A stretch of DNA of 20,450 nucleotides from Caldilinea sp. Its GTDB lineage: Bacteria > Chloroflexota > Anaerolineae > Caldilineales > Caldilineaceae. Where the stretch lies: the NCBI GenBank assembly GCA_025055055.1, contig JANWYX010000053.1, forward strand, positions 1 to 20,450, read 5' to 3'. Of this stretch, positions 1-19,861 are shown piece after piece. The position numbers and the translations under genes are program-made. The first letter of the stretch is position 1, and the number at the start of each line of letters is the position of its first letter. The notes under the pieces are model-generated. The model saw only the letters and a list, made by a program, of their open reading frames with translations. It had not been told where the DNA came from and searched no databases.

Positions 1-580
1 CGCGCAAAACGTTGTTCAATTGGCGGGATGATGGGGGCGACCCGACGGGGGGCGACCCGTCGGGTCGCCCCCCTACGATGATTTTGAAACCCTGGTCAAA
101 TCGTTCGTTGCCCCTCGCTGTGTGCTGCGGGTGCTCACCGATTACATCCACTTCGTGCGCAAAGACGGCGAACTGAACAAGGTCGTTCTGCGTCCCCACC
201 AAATGCGCGCCACCGAGCGCGTTCTCGCGCGCCCGTGACGCCGTCAGAGCGCCCCACCAACTCGCCGTGGCTCGATCTGGCATGTGCAAGGCTCCGGCAA
301 GACCTACACCATGCTCACCATCGCCCGCCTATTGCTGGAAGACCCGCATTTCCAGACCCCCCCACCGTCCTGCTTATCGTGGACCGCAACGAGCTGGAGC
401 AGCAGCTCTTTCAGAACCTAGAGGCCATCGGCTTCGGCTGCGTGCACCTGGCGCTTTCCAAACGCCACCTGCGCAACCTGCTCCAACGCGACACGCGCAG
501 CCTCGTCATCATCATGATCCACAAATTCGACGACATGCCGGCGGCCATAAACCTGCGGCACAATATCTTTGTCCTGTTGT
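1..580 (+). pseudogene. hsdR: Decayed type I restriction endonuclease R subunit (hsdR) fragment
   Basis: This is the remnant of a type I restriction-modification motor and nuclease subunit, which is an SF2 helicase. Homology-like peptides run through changing frames: LFNWRDD (12-32, frame 3), FETLVKSFV then RVLTDYIHF and VLRPHQMRATERVL (83-226, frame 2, stop at 236-238), ARDAVRAPHQL (frame 3 from 231), WHVQGSGKTYTM with the Walker A GSGKT (from 278, frame 2), and TVLLIVDRNELEQQ through RHNIFVLL (364-575, frame 1). Frameshifts lie near 227-233 (a GC repeat), near 258-262, and at a seven-C run at 357-363. A palindromic element at 33-76 causes a further frame change. The similarity ends exactly where the DEAH box should follow, so the 3' part is lost. 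The gene begins outside the window, and no hsdM or hsdS is visible. HsdR identity is from remembered family motifs; non-functionality follows directly from the frames. Confidence 0.85.
33..76. repeat. GC-rich palindromic element inserted in hsdR, with GATGAT flanking repeats
   Basis: Positions 47-58 and 62-73 are perfect 12-bp inverted arms (GGGGGGCGACCC / GGGTCGCCCCCC) around a 3-nt loop. Positions 33-46 are a second copy of the left arm that can also pair perfectly with 59-72. The element is bounded by identical GATGAT hexamers at 27-32 and 77-82. Deleting one hexamer plus the element (50 nt) rejoins the hsdR frame as LFNWRDDFETLVK. This is the pattern expected of a small non-autonomous palindromic insertion with a 6-bp target duplication. 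There is no coding capacity, so movement would need a protein supplied in trans. Confidence 0.75.
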
Positions 581-624
581 CAGGCGATGCAGCTACTTTC
601 CGACAAGCCGACAAAATTCGTTGT

Positions 625-1275
625 CTATCGAGCAACTCCCCTTCTGAGAAACCATGCCACCGCCTCCGTGCGGTTGGCGACGCCGAGTTTCTCGTAGATG
701 TTTTTGAGGTGAAAACGCACCGTATTTTCGCTGACGGAAAGGGCGGCAGCGATCTCTGCGTTCGTGAAACCACAGGCCAGCTTCTCCAGCACTTCCAGCT
801 CGCGTTGAGAAAGCGCAGACTCCTCACCAGAACGCCTGCCGCCACCCATCATCCAGCGCTGCGCTGCGCGAGGAAAGACCAGTCGCCCTTGCGCCACCTG
901 TCGGATCGCCTCGATCGTCTGCGTGGGAGACTCGGTCTTCAGCGCAAATCCTTCAGCGCCATAATGCAACGCCTTTTGCATGCTTTCTCCATCGCCGAAA
1001 GCCGTCAGAATCAACACGCGCACGGGCAGTTCTCGGCGACGAATTTCCGCCAGCACATCCAACCCGTTGGAGGGCATCTGCACATCGACGACGGCGACGT
1101 CGACCGCCGGATCGGCGCGCACCAGAAAGTCCAGCAACTCCTGACCACTTTGTACGATCTGGACGACCTCCATATCCGGTTGACGATCGATCAACGATCG
1201 CAACCCTTCGGTGACCAGCGCGTGGTCATCTGCCAACACGACGCGGATGCGACGATCTGAGGATGAACTGTTCAT
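625..1275 (-). CDS. LuxR/NarL-family response regulator
   Basis: This 216-aa two-component transcription factor has an N-terminal receiver domain (about 10-125) with the acidic pair D16-D17, the predicted phosphoacceptor D64 in VVDVQMP, T91 and K113. A C-terminal GerE/LuxR helix-turn-helix follows (about 153-212: LSQRELEVLEKLACG, NAEIAAALSVSENTV). The length is normal for the NarL/FixJ family. Its ATG overlaps the stop of the upstream kinase gene by 4 nt (ATGA at 1272-1275), so the two are almost certainly translationally coupled partners. The pair diverges from acs. In the proteobacterial acetate switch a LuxR-type regulator (CrbR) activates acs, so this protein is the natural candidate to bind the 2013-2113 region. 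That target is inference. Confidence 0.93.
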   Translation of the reverse strand: MNSSSSDRRIRVVLADDHALVTEGLRSLIDRQPDMEVVQIVQSGQELLDFLVRADPAVDVAVVDVQMPSNGLDVLAEIRRRELPVRVLILTAFGDGESMQKALHYGAEGFALKTESPTQTIEAIRQVAQGRLVFPRAAQRWMMGGGRRSGEESALSQRELEVLEKLACGFTNAEIAAALSVSENTVRFHLKNIYEKLGVANRTEAVAWFLRRGVAR

Positions 1276-2012
1276 GGCTCAACCGCAGGGGAGAATGACG
1301 TCTCAACCTGATCGAGCGGAATCGTGACAAGAATTTTTGCGCCGCGACCGGGACTGCTTTCAATGCGGAAGACGCCGTTGAGCAGCGCAATGCGGTCGCG
1401 CATTCCCAACAAACCGATATGGTCGGCATGGCTGCTTTCGATCGGATTTTCCAGGTCAGGCGGCTCAAAGCCGCGACCATCGTCCGCCACCTCCATGCAA
1501 ATCCTGCCCGGCTCTCCCCACAGCCGCACCCACTGTTCGGCGACGCCGGCATGACGATTGGCATTGGAAAGCGCTTCCTGCAACACCCGATAGAGGGCGA
1601 TCTTGACGGCCAACGGCACATGCTCGGGCACGGCGTCCATTTCCAGATGCACGGTGGCGCCTGTCCATTCTTCATGCTGGATGACCAGACCCTCCACGAT
1701 CGACGAGAGCGAACGTTGGCGAAACTCCGGGGGACGAAAAGTGCCGAGAAAGTATTTGATCTCGTAGAGCGAAGACTCCAGCAACATTCCAACCTGCGCA
1801 AGGCGCGCGGTGATGTCCGGCGGTGCACCTCGCTCCGCCAAGTCGTTTTGGACGCCGGTTAACAGCGAAAGCGCCGAGAAAAGATATTGCACAGGCCCAT
1901 CGTGAATATCGAGCACGATGCGCGCCAGCTCCTCCTCCGCCACCGAAAGGATGCGATGAGAGAGAAGCGCAGAAGTCTTGGAAATTCCGCCGGACTGATT
2001 GCTGTCAACCAC
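1272..2012 (-). CDS. Soluble NarL-type sensor histidine kinase (HisKA_3 + HATPase_c)
   Basis: This 246-aa kinase has no membrane segment. The HisKA_3 dimerisation/phosphoacceptor region covers about 22-95 with the phosphoacceptor H37 in DIHDGPVQ. The ATP-binding domain follows, with N-box residues N150, N152 and H154 (EALSNANRHAG), G1 DDGRGF (177-182) and GLLGMRDR (200-207). Only about 20 residues precede the H-box, so there is no recognisable sensor domain. Input must come from a partner protein or from elsewhere in the catalytic core. The start is GTG at 2012: an in-frame stop lies 12 nt upstream, so no longer form is possible. No clear Shine-Dalgarno is visible, which leaves the exact start slightly uncertain. 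It should phosphorylate the coupled LuxR-type regulator. Confidence 0.92.
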   Translation of the reverse strand: MVDSNQSGGISKTSALLSHRILSVAEEELARIVLDIHDGPVQYLFSALSLLTGVQNDLAERGAPPDITARLAQVGMLLESSLYEIKYFLGTFRPPEFRQRSLSSIVEGLVIQHEEWTGATVHLEMDAVPEHVPLAVKIALYRVLQEALSNANRHAGVAEQWVRLWGEPGRICMEVADDGRGFEPPDLENPIESSHADHIGLLGMRDRIALLNGVFRIESSPGRGAKILVTIPLDQVETSFSPAVEP

Positions 2013-2067
2013 GAGATTAGGAGATTAGGCGGCGCTGAAACAGCGGCGCATTGCCTACACAAATGGG

Positions 2068-2079
2068 TAGGTGCACCTA
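2068..2079. promoter_or_regulatory. Perfect 12-bp palindrome, candidate operator
   Basis: TAGGTGCACCTA is its own reverse complement. It overlaps ATGGGTA (2064-2070), whose complement TACCCAT fits the NarL heptamer consensus TACYYMT. It lies 34 bp upstream of the predicted acs -35 box and about 60 bp upstream of the kinase start. That position would suit an activator acting on acs, autoregulation of the divergent operon, or both. The binding protein is inferred, not shown. Confidence 0.4.
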
Positions 2080-2113
2080 TCGTCAATATCACAAAAAACT
2101 ATCGCGATGGGCG

Positions 2114-2142
2114 TTGAAAAATTTAGAGCGAATTTGTATCCT
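2114..2142 (+). promoter_or_regulatory. Predicted sigma70-type promoter of acs
   Basis: TTGAAA (2114-2119) is followed by a 17-bp spacer and TATCCT (2137-2142) in an AT-rich patch that stands out from the GC-rich surroundings. It would start transcription near 2149 and give an acs leader of roughly 255 nt. Confidence 0.45.
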
Positions 2143-2313
2143 ATTCTACGAAGTCGGTGTAACCATGTCAACTGAAGAGACCTCCCGACCTGTGAGAGAC
2201 GAATCGGTCAGTTTGATCCGATCTTCTTGCTCCGATCTTCGGGGGCGTCGAACGGTCAGCCGCTTCCTGTTTGCTTTCCAGACGATTTCCGGTTTAAATA
2301 AAGCCGCTGGGTT

Positions 2314-2333
2314 CCTGACAAACTCTTGTCAGG
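2314..2333 (+). promoter_or_regulatory. Perfect 8-bp inverted repeat in acs leader
   Basis: CCTGACAA (2314-2321) and TTGTCAGG (2326-2333) are separated by four bases. No T-run follows, so it is not a classical terminator. It could be an RNA stem-loop in the long leader or a protein-binding dyad. It lies 58 nt upstream of the Shine-Dalgarno and does not occlude it by itself. Confidence 0.4.
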
Positions 2334-2390
2334 CGAAAGCATACTCATCGTTTACAGATCTCACAACGAAAACGCCATATCGGTATTGCA

Positions 2391-2397
2391 AAGGAGG
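2391..2397 (+). promoter_or_regulatory. Shine-Dalgarno that fixes the acs start
   Basis: AAGGAGG lies 10 nt before ATG 2408. It is the only strong ribosome-binding site in the open frame upstream of Acs, and it excludes the longer in-frame starts at 2051 and 2165. Confidence 0.8.
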
Positions 2398-2407
2398 AAA
2401 CCGTCCC

Positions 2408-6545
<4,138 letters not shown>

Positions 6546-6752
6546 GCAGAGGAAGTTGGGAGCAAGTTGGCGCCGCGCAACGCGCTTTGAGCGCTGCGTG
6601 GCGTAAGCGAGGGAGTCATCAGGGGTGCAAAGTTTGTTGACAAGAACGAGCGCAACGGAGAAAACCCTGCCCCCGCGGTGTCTTTGTTTCTTCATTCGTT
6701 GTGTTAGATGAAATCGTTATGTTAGATGAATCAACAAGGAGGAAAACGCATC
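6546..6752. promoter_or_regulatory. Leader region of symporter genes with an 11-bp direct repeat
   Basis: This is 207 nt without a gene. TGTTAGATGAA occurs twice, at 6702-6712 and 6720-6730, a spacing of 18 bp. The second copy contains an ATG in frame with DUF4212 (6726). A TTGACA is present at 6637-6642, but no convincing -10 stands at 16-18 bp. The direct repeat could be a regulator site or a local duplication. Confidence 0.35.
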
Positions 6753-7088
6753 ATGACCAAAGCGGCGACGCCAACTCAAAAATCGAGCGGCAAGGGCGCC
6801 CAGGGCGGGGGCCGGAGAGGAGGAAGGCAGGAATGGTCATCGGAAAAAGCAAACGCCTACTGGAAGCGCAATCTGCGTCTGATCGGCGTTTTGCTGGCGA
6901 TCTGGTTTATCGTCTCGTATCTGCTCGGCCTGATCCTCGCCAACGCGCTCTACGGCGTGCGCATCGGCCAGTTGCCGATGAGCTTCTGGTTCGCCCAACA
7001 GGGAGCCATCATCGTCTTTGTGATTCTCATTTTCGTTTATTGCCGGTTTATGGATCGCATCGACAAAGATTTCGACGTGCATGAATAG
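6753..7088 (+). CDS. DUF4212 small subunit of sodium:solute symporter
   Basis: This 111-aa inner-membrane protein is the small partner of VC_2705-type sodium:solute symporters. After a basic, Gly/Lys-rich N-terminus of about 30 residues comes YWKRNLRLI, then two predicted membrane helices (about 41-63 and 80-101) separated by GQLPMSFWFAQQG. The end is RFMDRIDKDFDVHE. YWKRN, FWFAQQG and the acidic tail after MDR are hallmarks of the family. The start was set at ATG 6753 because AAGGAGG (6736-6742) lies 10 nt upstream. The in-frame ATG at 6726 has no ribosome-binding site and would place that Shine-Dalgarno inside the gene. It precedes the large subunit by 36 nt, so co-expression and complex formation are expected. 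Confidence 0.92.
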   Translation: MTKAATPTQKSSGKGAQGGGRRGGRQEWSSEKANAYWKRNLRLIGVLLAIWFIVSYLLGLILANALYGVRIGQLPMSFWFAQQGAIIVFVILIFVYCRFMDRIDKDFDVHE

Positions 7089-7124
7089 CCACAGGCGCCT
7101 ACAAGCTTTCAGGAGAACCCAACT

Positions 7125-8906
<1,782 letters not shown>

Positions 8907-8923
8907 GGGCGCTCAAAGCAGAG

Positions 8924-8953
8924 TTGTCCAGAAGCTCGATTTTCGTGTACCCT
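8924..8953 (+). promoter_or_regulatory. Weak candidate promoter before the CBS/nucleotidyltransferase gene
   Basis: TTGTCC (8924-8929), an 18-bp spacer and TACCCT (8948-8953) give a moderate sigma70 match in the 141-nt gap after the symporter gene. It would let the signalling block be transcribed separately from transport. Confidence 0.25.
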
Positions 8954-8994
8954 TAGACGCGAGCAAGATATTAGCGAACAAGGGTGAAAACTTT

Positions 8995-9027
8995 AGCACG
9001 AGGGGGTCTGATCCGCCCCCTCGCGCT
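8995..9027 (+). terminator. Stem-loop 20 nt before the CBS/nucleotidyltransferase gene
   Basis: CGAGGGGG (8999-9006) pairs perfectly with CCCCCTCG (9016-9023) across a 9-nt loop. Three further pairs (AGC/GCT) lie beyond one mismatch. No T-run follows on the + strand, so this is a terminator or attenuator candidate only. It sits upstream of the AGGA ribosome-binding site at 9036 and could cap the symporter transcript. Confidence 0.35.
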
Positions 9028-9047
9028 GCATGTATAGGACTGGATAG

Positions 9048-10850
<1,803 letters not shown>

Positions 10851-10882
10851 GTCGAGAGAATAGATGACGTCAGAGAGTTTCC

Positions 10883-11278
10883 ATGAGTCTGAATCGAATC
10901 CATCGAATCTTTTTTGGCGGCGTGATCGGACTGCTGGCCGGTTTCAGTTTTCATATGGCCGTGCTACCCTTTGTGGCGGAGCATTTTTTGCCCGAAATGC
11001 TCGACGCACTCTATACGACCATGGGGTCGCCTACACTCTGGGTGGTCGGCGTGTGGGCGGCCGCAGGCGCGCTGGCGGCGTGGTGGGGAGGCGCTCGACG
11101 GGGAAGCATGATTTTCGGAGCAGGGGGGCTGCTGGCCGGCGCCCTTTTGGGCGGGATAATGGCGTGGGGCAGTCAGTCATGGGGCGTATTTCTGACCTCG
11201 GCGGCGGCGGGTTGGCTCTACGGTTGGGGAGCCGGACTGCTGGTCGGCGGCGGCTTTGGCCCCGCCGCCGAAGGGTGA
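10883..11278 (+). CDS. Small polytopic membrane protein, unknown function
   Basis: This 131-aa protein is not recognised from any family. Four hydrophobic segments are visible at about 9-31, 50-68, 77-95 and 100-123, rich in Gly, Ala and Trp. A cationic ARRGS lies between the second and third, and there is no catalytic motif. It lies 32 nt after the nucleotidyltransferase gene and in the same direction, suggesting an operon. A purine-rich GAGAG lies about 10 nt before ATG 10883. The overlapping alternative frame from 10864 is arginine-rich and looks like a shadow. Given the neighbours it may be an accessory membrane subunit, but nothing in its sequence shows this. Confidence 0.75.
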   Translation: MSLNRIHRIFFGGVIGLLAGFSFHMAVLPFVAEHFLPEMLDALYTTMGSPTLWVVGVWAAAGALAAWWGGARRGSMIFGAGGLLAGALLGGIMAWGSQSWGVFLTSAAAGWLYGWGAGLLVGGGFGPAAEG

Positions 11279-11304
11279 TTTGAATGAATCGAGGAGGCGC
11301 AGCG

Positions 11305-11340
11305 ATGAGCAGCGCTTACGGATTGCCAGAAGTATTGTGA
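11305..11340 (+). CDS. 11-codon mini-ORF with strong ribosome-binding site
   Basis: GAGGAGG (11291-11297) lies 7 nt before ATG 11305, which opens an 11-residue frame (MSSAYGLPEVL) ending at TGA 11340. The Shine-Dalgarno is one of the best in the window. It could be a leader peptide controlling the downstream 64-aa gene and transporter-kinase, a micropeptide, or the leftover start of a lost gene. No similarity is recognised. Confidence 0.3.
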   Translation: MSSAYGLPEVL

Positions 11341-11400
11341 ATTCCCGGCAAATTTTCTGGAAGATCTGGACAGAGGAAACGACTTCCTGGGAGGGACGAA

Positions 11401-11595
11401 ATGCGCAGCGGTGCGCGTGAATCCTGGTTGGTGGTCTTATTTGTGTTCGGCTGCCTGCTGTTTAGCTATCCGCTGATGGAGCTGTTCAATGACGCTGGTC
11501 TGTTGTTTGGCGCGCCGGTCAGCGTGCTTTATCTGTTCAGTGCGTGGCTGGGCGTGATCGGCGCCGTCTGGTTGATTCATGAGCGGCGCAAGTAG
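11401..11595 (+). CDS. Two-helix small membrane protein upstream of the transporter-kinase
   Basis: This 64-aa protein has two predicted membrane helices (about 9-27 and 41-59) linked by a short loop containing LFNDAGLLFGAP, and ends in the basic HERRK. The layout resembles the short partner proteins that precede SSS transporters (DUF3311, DUF485 and DUF4212 types); the FGAP loop is closest to DUF3311, but this is judged by eye only. It ends 6 nt before the SSS-kinase start, so tight coupling and a role as small subunit of the kinase's transporter domain is a reasonable inference. ATG 11401 follows a GGGAGG motif at a suitable distance. Confidence 0.8.
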   Translation: MRSGARESWLVVLFVFGCLLFSYPLMELFNDAGLLFGAPVSVLYLFSAWLGVIGAVWLIHERRK

Positions 11596-11601
11596 GCGAC
11601 G

Positions 11602-14367
<2,766 letters not shown>

Positions 14368-14383
14368 CGTGGAGAGGAAAAGC

Positions 14384-14777
14384 ATGTCCGCAAAAGTATT
14401 GATTGTAGACGATGAAGCCAATATCGTGATTTCGTTAGAGTTTTTAATGCAACAGGCCGGCTACGAGGTTGCCGTTGCGCGCAACGGCGAGGAAGCGCTC
14501 GAACAGATCGCCGAGTTCCGCCCCGACCTCATTCTGCTGGACGTTATGTTGCCCGGCGTCAACGGCTTCGACGTTCTTCAGCGCGTCCGGCAACACGCCG
14601 GCACGCACGAATTGCCCGTCATCATGTTGACTGCAAAAGGACGTGAGGTGGAAGTGACCAAAGGGCTGGCACTGGGCGCCAACGCTTACATCACCAAGCC
14701 GTTTTCCACGCGCAACCTGCTTGAAGAAGTGCGTCGCCAACTGGACGCCTGTCGTCAGACGGAAATCGACAAAAAAC

Positions 14778-14797
<20 letters not shown>
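14384..14797 (+). CDS. Stand-alone receiver-domain response regulator
   Basis: This 137-aa CheY-like protein consists of one receiver domain plus a short charged tail. D9, D10 and E11 form the acidic pocket, D53 (LILLDVMLPG) is the phosphoacceptor, and T83 and K105 complete the active site. It has no DNA-binding output, so it must act by protein contact or as a phosphorelay intermediate. It lies 16 nt behind the transporter-kinase and is its obvious partner. Its last 20 nt overlap the start of the exonuclease fusion gene. ATG 14384 has GGAGAGG (14371-14377) 6 nt upstream; longer in-frame starts lie inside the kinase gene. Confidence 0.93.
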
Positions 14798-16910
<2,113 letters not shown>

Positions 16911-16977
16911 ACCGGAAATATCGCCCCAGGGGTCACAACCTAACAGGGCGCACACCATGGAGCGGAGAATGTGAAGC

Positions 16978-18132
16978 ATGCCGGCAAAGATTCTTCTCGC
17001 AGATGACGATCCAATGCTGCAGAAGCTGATCGCCAACACTCTCAAGCTGGAGCATCATGACGTCATTGTCGCAGTCAACGGTCAGGAGGCGCTCGACCTG
17101 ATCCGTTCAGAAAAGCCCGATCTGGTGATCCTGGACATCATGATGCCGCTCATCAACGGCTTCGACGTCTGTGCGGAGCTGCGCAGACATCCCGAAACGG
17201 AAACGCTGCCGGTCATCATGCTCAGCGGCCTCGGGCAGGTACAGGAAAAGATCATGGGGCTGCGCGCCGGCGCCGATGAGTATCTTACTAAACCAATCGA
17301 CCCACGCGAGCTGTTGACACGCGTCGAAATGTTGTTGGAGCGCCATCGCATCCTGCGTCAAAGCGCGGTGGGCAAAACCGGACGCGTTCTCAGTGTGCTG
17401 GGCGCCAAAGGCGGCGTCGGCGTCACAACGCTGGCGGTCAACCTTGCCGCTCGCCTTGCGCAAGAACATAAAAACGTAATCCTGACGGAGTTCCGTCCAG
17501 ATTTCGGCACGGTCGCAGTGCATTTCAATCTGAAATCGCCTGCATCATTGGCTGCATTGCGCACGCTGGAGCCAACGGCAATTACAGAGCAGATGGTGAA
17601 TCGGTTGCTGGTGAAGACGAGTGCAGGCGTGCGCGTGTTGTGCGGGCCACAATCGGCGGGCGAGTTTGGCTCCTTTGCGCCTGGCCTCGGCGGCGCGCTG
17701 CTAGGACGGTTGGTGACGATGTGCGATTACGTGATCGTCGATCTGCCGCCACTGCTCGACGAGGCCGCGGAGCTGGTTCTCAAAAGCAGCGAACAGGTGT
17801 TTCTTTTGATTGAGCCGGAGATAACGAGCGTCGTCGCCGCCACGCATCGCCTCGAACAGCTCGCCGCCCTGAGCAATACGTTGACCACGCGTGTCATCGC
17901 CGTCAATCGGCAGGGCGTCATGTTGCTCTCGCTGCGTGAGATCGAAAACCGGCTGGGCGTCATTCTTGTGGATGTGCTTCCCTCCGCCGCCGATGCCATG
18001 AGCATCGCAGTGCAGTTGGGCGTTCCTCTGACGATCTCCCAGGCCAAACATCCTTACGCAGAGCGCATCGCCGGCTTGGTCAAACAATTAGAACAGAGCA
18101 GAGCCTCGGCGCTTCGCAGCGGCTCTCGATAG
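16978..18132 (+). CDS. Receiver domain fused to a CpaE/TadZ-like MinD-family ATPase
   Basis: In this 384-aa protein an intact receiver domain (about 4-122) has acidic pocket D9-D11, phosphoacceptor D53, S83 and K105. It is joined to a SIMIBI-class ATPase (about 136-365). The deviant Walker A GAKGGVGVTT (142-151) keeps the signature K144, but the usual P-loop lysine is V149. Walker B is YVIVDLPP. This matches CpaE/TadZ proteins, which localise pilus or other assemblies at a cell pole and often have atypical Walker A motifs. No Tad/Cpa pilus gene is in the window, so another role is likely, such as placing or gating the neighbouring membrane signalling proteins (inference). It lies 67 nt after the exonuclease fusion; ATG 16978 has a GGAG-type site slightly far upstream. 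Confidence 0.9.
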   Translation: MPAKILLADDDPMLQKLIANTLKLEHHDVIVAVNGQEALDLIRSEKPDLVILDIMMPLINGFDVCAELRRHPETETLPVIMLSGLGQVQEKIMGLRAGADEYLTKPIDPRELLTRVEMLLERHRILRQSAVGKTGRVLSVLGAKGGVGVTTLAVNLAARLAQEHKNVILTEFRPDFGTVAVHFNLKSPASLAALRTLEPTAITEQMVNRLLVKTSAGVRVLCGPQSAGEFGSFAPGLGGALLGRLVTMCDYVIVDLPPLLDEAAELVLKSSEQVFLLIEPEITSVVAATHRLEQLAALSNTLTTRVIAVNRQGVMLLSLREIENRLGVILVDVLPSAADAMSIAVQLGVPLTISQAKHPYAERIAGLVKQLEQSRASALRSGSR

Positions 18133-18157
18133 CCTGTGCTCCATGACACGCTCTGAA

Positions 18158-18185
18158 TTGAGACAAAACATCCGGCGCATACACT
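18158..18185 (+). promoter_or_regulatory. Predicted promoter of malate synthase
   Basis: TTGAGA (18158-18163), a 16-bp spacer and TACACT (18180-18185) make a good sigma70-type match in the 118-nt gap, giving a leader of about 60 nt before the AGGAG ribosome-binding site at 18240. It suggests that aceB is transcribed on its own as well as by read-through. Confidence 0.45.
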
Positions 18186-18250
18186 ACATACGCCATATCG
18201 TGAGTTCGCCCAGTGACGATAACCCGTTGCATAACAGATAGGAGTGAGTC

Positions 18251-19834
<1,584 letters not shown>

Positions 19835-19861
19835 CTTTCCGGGTTCATGTGGGACAGATGC

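Larger units (their letters stand above)
2013..2407. promoter_or_regulatory. Divergent regulatory region between kinase/regulator pair and acs
   Basis: This is 395 nt without a supported gene. From left to right it holds a tandem GAGATTAG duplication (2013-2028), CCTAC-N8-GTAGG (2054-2071) overlapping a perfect 12-bp palindrome (2068-2079), the octamer palindrome ATCGCGAT (2101-2108), a sigma70-like promoter (2114-2142), and a leader of roughly 255 nt with an 8-bp hairpin (2314-2333). The acs frame stays open upstream through this region, but its composition does not resemble Acs. A strong Shine-Dalgarno only appears at 2391. Confidence 0.6.

Noticed and set aside
235..1260. Long open + strand frame (341 codons) spanning the hsdR remnant and the response regulator.
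   Set aside because: Its first third is hsdR debris in one of several frames and the rest is antisense to an unmistakable NarL-type regulator; there is no coherent domain.
2051..2407. N-terminal extension of Acs by 119 residues from an upstream in-frame start.
   Set aside because: The extension does not resemble Acs, the starts at 2051 and 2165 lack a Shine-Dalgarno, and AAGGAGG sits 10 nt before ATG 2408, which gives the normal family length.
6637..6660. TTGACA as a promoter for the symporter genes.
   Set aside because: No acceptable -10 hexamer stands 16-18 bp downstream (GAAAAC at 17 bp).
10864..11283. Overlapping 139-codon + frame beside the 131-aa membrane protein.
   Set aside because: It is very rich in Arg and Gly, while the frame from 10883 gives four clean hydrophobic helices.
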